Shown piece after piece: positions 5,487 through 7,013 of a stretch of 7,013 nt of DNA. How positions within the stretch are numbered: the first letter of the stretch is position 1; every line of letters starts with the position of its first letter. The notes under the pieces are model-generated. The model made no database searches. It was not told the DNA's origin and was given only the letters and a program-made list of their open reading frames with translations. Origin of the DNA: DATDVC01 sp036517695 (GTDB taxonomy: Bacteria; Patescibacteriota; Minisyncoccia; Phycocordibacterales; WO2-35-19); the NCBI GenBank assembly GCA_036517695.1, contig DATDVC010000016.1, forward strand, positions 1 through 7,013, in the 5' to 3' direction. Both the position numbers and the translations under genes were made by a program.

Positions 5487-5528
5487 GATAAAAAGAAAGC
5501 TCGCGCCAGACACTTGGTCTGACGCGAG
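5487..5528 (-). terminator. Rho-independent terminator closing the accessory cluster
   Basis: On the minus strand the hairpin pairs CTCGCG with CGCGAG (6 bp), then one A-C type mismatch, then CAGAC with GTCTG (5 bp), around a 5-nt loop (5500-5528). It is followed at once by CTTTCTTTTTATC, a U-rich tract. It lies 32 bp after the stop of the 141-aa gene and just before the RdgB-family gene, so it ends the accessory transcript. Confidence 0.85.
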
Positions 5529-5532
5529 TGAT

Positions 5533-5546
5533 GGGTCTTTAGACCC
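5533..5546. repeat. Small hairpin GGGTC-TTTA-GACCC upstream of the terminator
   Basis: A perfect 5-bp stem with a 4-nt loop sits between the 141-aa gene's stop codon and the main terminator. It has no T-tract of its own. It could stabilise the mRNA 3' end or be incidental. Confidence 0.45.
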
Positions 5547-5560
5547 GATTCCAATCTACA

Positions 5561-5986
5561 TCAAATCGGAGAAGCTCCAACCATTACGGTATCAAACCCT
5601 TCGAGCGACTCTGGAAAAGAGTGATGGTCTTCGTCGGTGTAGTAGACCGCCCTGACATATTGCGAGTTGTTTTTCTCTTTCGCAGTCACGAGACCTTCTT
5701 CACAATCCCAGACAGCGAACGTATAGTCGTGCTTCAATACGATCGTGACAACTTCGCCAATATCCTTCGGTTTTTGAAACCTCCAGATAAAATCCGGGAA
5801 GCACTTCCGCAAGTGTGGCAACGGATTGGACTCTAATCCGTAAGATCCGTTAATGAACGCATCCAGAGCCCCAAGCGTCTTATTCAGGTGAATATAACCT
5901 TCATCCTTGATGGCGCCTTTAACCCACGGGATGAGCAGCTGAATGCGATGCTCAGCAATCTCTTCGGAAAGTACTCTTTTCGACAT
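5561..5986 (-). CDS. Protein of unknown function (141 aa), last gene of the accessory cluster
   Basis: I do not recognise this family. The ATG at 5984-5986 is chosen because GGAG (5994-5997) lies 7 nt upstream; an in-frame GTG at 6019 lacks a ribosome-binding site and would run through the Shine-Dalgarno region. The product appears soluble, with no signal peptide or membrane helix. Its N-terminal half looks helical (SEEIAEHRIQLLIPWVKGAI, then LNKTLGALDAFINGSYG). The second half looks like a beta-rich fold (GEVVTIVLKHDYTFAVWD, YVRAVYYTDEDHHSF, FDTVMVGASPI). C62 and C95 are too far apart and too few to suggest a metal ribbon. G+C and codon choice look higher than in leuS or ychF. A strong terminator follows its TGA stop. 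Confidence 0.8.
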   Translation of the reverse strand: MSKRVLSEEIAEHRIQLLIPWVKGAIKDEGYIHLNKTLGALDAFINGSYGLESNPLPHLRKCFPDFIWRFQKPKDIGEVVTIVLKHDYTFAVWDCEEGLVTAKEKNNSQYVRAVYYTDEDHHSFPESLEGFDTVMVGASPI

Positions 5987-6025
5987 TTGGTTTCTCCATT
6001 GTCTCGCGGACAAGCTCACACTGTT

Positions 6026-6055
6026 TTTAGAGTCTAGGTGACAGACTTATTGCAA
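6026..6055 (-). promoter_or_regulatory. Weak candidate promoter before the 141-aa gene
   Basis: TTGCAA (6050-6055) and TCTAAA (6026-6031) on the minus strand are spaced by 18 bp and would give a leader of about 30 nt. Both boxes are imperfect. The gene may instead be read from the upstream operon promoter. Confidence 0.22.
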
Positions 6056-6075
6056 AGAACCAGTGGGAATTTCTC

Positions 6076-6107
6076 CCCTTCAAAAATTCATAAAAACTCT
6101 TGAAGGG
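6076..6107. repeat. 8-bp stem-loop in the leader between the HTH gene and the 141-aa gene
   Basis: CCCTTCAA (6076-6083) and TTGAAGGG (6100-6107) are perfect inverted arms around a 16-nt A+T-rich loop. Neither strand has a T-tract after it, so it does not look like a simple terminator. It lies after the 11-codon ORF and before the 141-aa gene, where an RNA control or processing element would sit. Confidence 0.5.
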
Positions 6108-6131
6108 AAGCCCGACCCGATATTGCATGAA

Positions 6132-6167
6132 TCAGGCTGATGAAAAGAACGCATTGGCGGCCATCAT
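6132..6167 (-). CDS. Possible 11-codon leader-like ORF after the HTH gene
   Basis: AAGGAG (6170-6175) is followed by TAATG, in which the HTH gene's stop overlaps the ATG of a frame encoding MMAANAFFSSA and ending in TGA at 6132-6134. The second ATG is 5 nt from the Shine-Dalgarno, an acceptable spacing. Such an arrangement suits a coupled micro-ORF or leader peptide. The Shine-Dalgarno match is unusually good, but a peptide this short cannot be confirmed from sequence. Confidence 0.3.
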   Translation of the reverse strand: MMAANAFFSSA

Positions 6168-6655
6168 TACTCCTTCCCGACAGACTTCTTGTGTTTGTGG
6201 ATCAGGAGTTGGATGACCCGCTTGATGGTGAAGAAATCTCCGAGAACTTCTTGAGCTTTCGAGAGTTGCTCGATATCTTCCTTGGTAAGTGGTGTATCGG
6301 CGATAAGTAAAAGAGTGTTCCACTCATCTCCTCCTAGACCAGGAGCTAATAGAGGCCTTGGTCTTTGGCTCGTAGCTTCAAACATCGCCTGTTGTTCCCG
6401 ACTATCTATTTCAAGTCCAAGAGTTTTCACCCATTCTTGCGGATTTTCTCCGCAAGCAATAAGAACTCTGGACATAACTTGGATTGCTCCGATCCGCTTT
6501 TTCTTCGAGAACTCCGCACCATTTCTATTCTGCAAAGCTTCCTCGAATTTGCCGGATCGGATATCGGCAATCGCTCGAAAACTGATACCAGCTTTTTCTG
6601 CAAAGCGTCGATTACTCAACCCTTGTGCATTAACCAGATTTGCGAGTGTTTTCAT
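6167..6655 (-). CDS. Cro/C1-type (XRE-like) HTH transcriptional regulator
   Basis: This is a likely DNA-binding regulator of 162 aa. The HTH lies at about 3-35: LANLVNAQGLSNRRFAEKAG forms the first helices and ISFRAIADIRSG the recognition helix. A spacer of about 17 residues follows, then the usual closing helices RIGAIQVMSRVLIACGENPQEWVKTLG (54-80). The remainder (85-162) is charged, ends in a basic tail (IHKHKKSVGKE) and may mediate oligomerisation or ligand binding; its family is not recognised. ATG 6655 is chosen because AGGAG (6663-6667) sits 7 nt upstream; a GTG at 6670 would place the start inside that Shine-Dalgarno. The Shine-Dalgarno overlaps the TGA of the 74-aa gene, so the two are probably translationally coupled. 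Autoregulation at the inverted repeat 6916-6961 is a plausible inference. Confidence 0.85.
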   Translation of the reverse strand: MKTLANLVNAQGLSNRRFAEKAGISFRAIADIRSGKFEEALQNRNGAEFSKKKRIGAIQVMSRVLIACGENPQEWVKTLGLEIDSREQQAMFEATSQRPRPLLAPGLGGDEWNTLLLIADTPLTKEDIEQLSKAQEVLGDFFTIKRVIQLLIHKHKKSVGKE

Positions 6656-6666
6656 GTCGCTTCTCC

Positions 6667-6891
6667 TCACATCATGATCTGGAATCGCTCAACCGGCAGA
6701 CCTTCCGGCAAGTTCTCATAGAACTGTCCGGTGATGCCGGGTCGATGTCCTTTCCCCGCATGATACAAACCCGGGGTCTCTGAGTCCTCATCGTAATTGT
6801 GAAAACCAAAGAACCACCAAGCATTATCAGTGCTGAGGGGTCCAATTGCCTTGACGGGCTTGCCGTCTTTTGAAATAACGATGTATCCCAT
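6667..6891 (-). CDS. Small protein of unknown function (74 aa), first gene of the accessory cluster
   Basis: I do not recognise this protein. ATG 6889-6891 is preceded by GGAGG (6901-6905) at 9 nt, the best ribosome-binding site in the window. The product starts MGYIVISKDGKPVKAIGPLS, which looks like two beta strands. It then has an aromatic patch AWWFFGFHNYDE (24-35), a Gly/His segment LYHAGKGHRPGITGQFYE (42-59) and a short tail ending in IMM. It is soluble, without signal peptide or membrane helix. It is co-transcribed with, and overlaps the ribosome-binding site of, the HTH gene, so it may be a partner or effector of that regulator. Small size plus an HTH partner recalls toxin-antitoxin layouts, but no known toxin fold is visible and no such function is claimed. 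Confidence 0.75.
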   Translation of the reverse strand: MGYIVISKDGKPVKAIGPLSTDNAWWFFGFHNYDEDSETPGLYHAGKGHRPGITGQFYENLPEGLPVERFQIMM

Positions 6892-6910
6892 TAGAGATAA
6901 CCTCCGCCTC

Positions 6911-6940
6911 TATTTAACCATATTTGACGTATTTTAGCAA
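6911..6940 (-). promoter_or_regulatory. Candidate promoter for the accessory cluster
   Basis: Two overlapping readings exist on the minus strand. One is TTGCTA (6935-6940) and TAAATA (6911-6916) with an 18-bp spacer. The other is an extended -10, TGCTAAAAT (6931-6939), giving a leader of about 33 nt that contains the GGAGG site at 6901-6905. The second reading resembles the TGGTAAAAT element before the DUF5671-type gene. Confidence 0.45.
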
Positions 6941-6961
6941 ATTGACAGATTTAATATGGTT
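6916..6961. promoter_or_regulatory. 9-bp inverted repeat spanning the divergent promoters, candidate operator
   Basis: AACCATATT (6916-6924) and AATATGGTT (6953-6961) are perfect inverted arms 28 bp apart. The right arm lies in the spacer of the rightward promoter; the left arm abuts the leftward -10. The same half-site forms the compact palindrome at 3332-3355. A direct repeat TTGACnnATTT (6924-6934 and 6942-6952, period 18) lies between the arms. Confidence 0.5.
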
Positions 6962-6970
6962 TGATATGAT
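6942..6970 (+). promoter_or_regulatory. Near-consensus sigma70 promoter reading rightward out of the window
   Basis: A perfect -35 box TTGACA (6942-6947) is separated by exactly 17 bp from TATGAT (6965-6970), which is preceded by TGA, an extended -10. Transcription would start around 6977 and serve a gene beyond position 7013. Confidence 0.8.
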
Positions 6971-7013
6971 GAAATTAGAAAATAAAGACAGAAGGAAAAC
7001 CTCCGGGCATTGG
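6971..7013 (+). other. Leader of an unseen divergent gene
   Basis: This A/G-rich stretch follows the strong rightward promoter and contains a Shine-Dalgarno-like AGAAGGA near 6990-6996. No start codon can be assigned before the window ends. Confidence 0.4.

Noticed and set aside
5472..5513. Extended start of the RdgB-family protein at 5513
   Set aside because: The extension would translate the arm of the terminator hairpin and its T-tract; family proteins begin just before the TGNxxK motif.
5597..5614. Possible third copy of the CCCTTCGAC...CTCAGGG repeat in the 141-aa gene
   Set aside because: Only the first eight bases match (CCCTTCGA); the rest diverges and lacks CTCAGGG, so it is most likely coincidence.
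6168..6323. 63-codon minus-strand frame overlapping the end of the HTH gene
   Set aside because: Most of it lies inside the HTH gene in another frame with no ribosome-binding site at its start. Only its last 11 codons, behind AAGGAG, are kept as a possible micro-ORF.
1..7013. CRISPR array, tRNA, rRNA, transposase or integrase genes
   Set aside because: No regularly spaced repeats, tRNA cloverleaf, rRNA segments or recombinase motifs were seen on either strand.

Overview
The window looks like a chromosomal segment of a small-genome bacterium, most likely a member of the Candidate Phyla Radiation (Patescibacteria, Parcubacteria-like). The grounds are a DUF5671-type membrane protein, a shortened YchF GTPase, a leucyl-tRNA synthetase with an extra domain, short intergenic gaps and several genes without Shine-Dalgarno sites. 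This lineage call rests on protein style, not on a marker-gene search. UAA, UAG and UGA all read as stops, so the code appears to be standard bacterial code 11.

Layout, left to right. Positions 1-2283 (minus) hold the first 761 codons of leuS; the 3' end lies outside the window. Its CP1 editing region carries an inserted Nudix hydrolase domain (about 688-1080). Positions 2382-3305 (minus) encode a five-helix DUF5671-type membrane protein. A perfect 9-bp inverted repeat (3332-3355) sits between it and a small plus-strand gene of unknown function (3371-3691), the only plus-strand gene seen. That gene converges on ychF (3734-4735, minus), and a GNRA-type hairpin at 3708-3737 lies between the two ends. 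Upstream of ychF are a possible 45-codon small gene (4787-4924) and an ITPase/RdgB-family nucleotide-pool sanitising enzyme (4929-5471).

A strong hairpin terminator (5487-5528) separates these housekeeping genes from an accessory minus-strand cluster. The cluster reads, in transcription order, a 74-aa unknown protein (6667-6891), a Cro/C1-type HTH regulator (6167-6655), an 11-codon leader-like ORF (6132-6167) and a 141-aa unknown protein (5561-5986). It starts at a divergent control region (6901-6970) with a near-consensus sigma70 promoter firing rightward out of the window. A 9-bp inverted repeat there shares its half-site, (A/T)ACCATATT, with the palindrome at 3332-3355.

The housekeeping part (LeuRS, YchF, RdgB-like) concerns translation and nucleotide hygiene; both the Nudix insert and the RdgB-like enzyme belong to families that hydrolyse nucleotide pyrophosphate bonds. 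The accessory part looks like a self-contained regulated unit of unknown function. Two copies of a short semi-palindromic repeat of the form CCCTTCGAC-(3-4 nt)-CTCAGGG lie in frame inside leuS and ychF, suggesting an element that tolerates or exploits insertion in coding loops.
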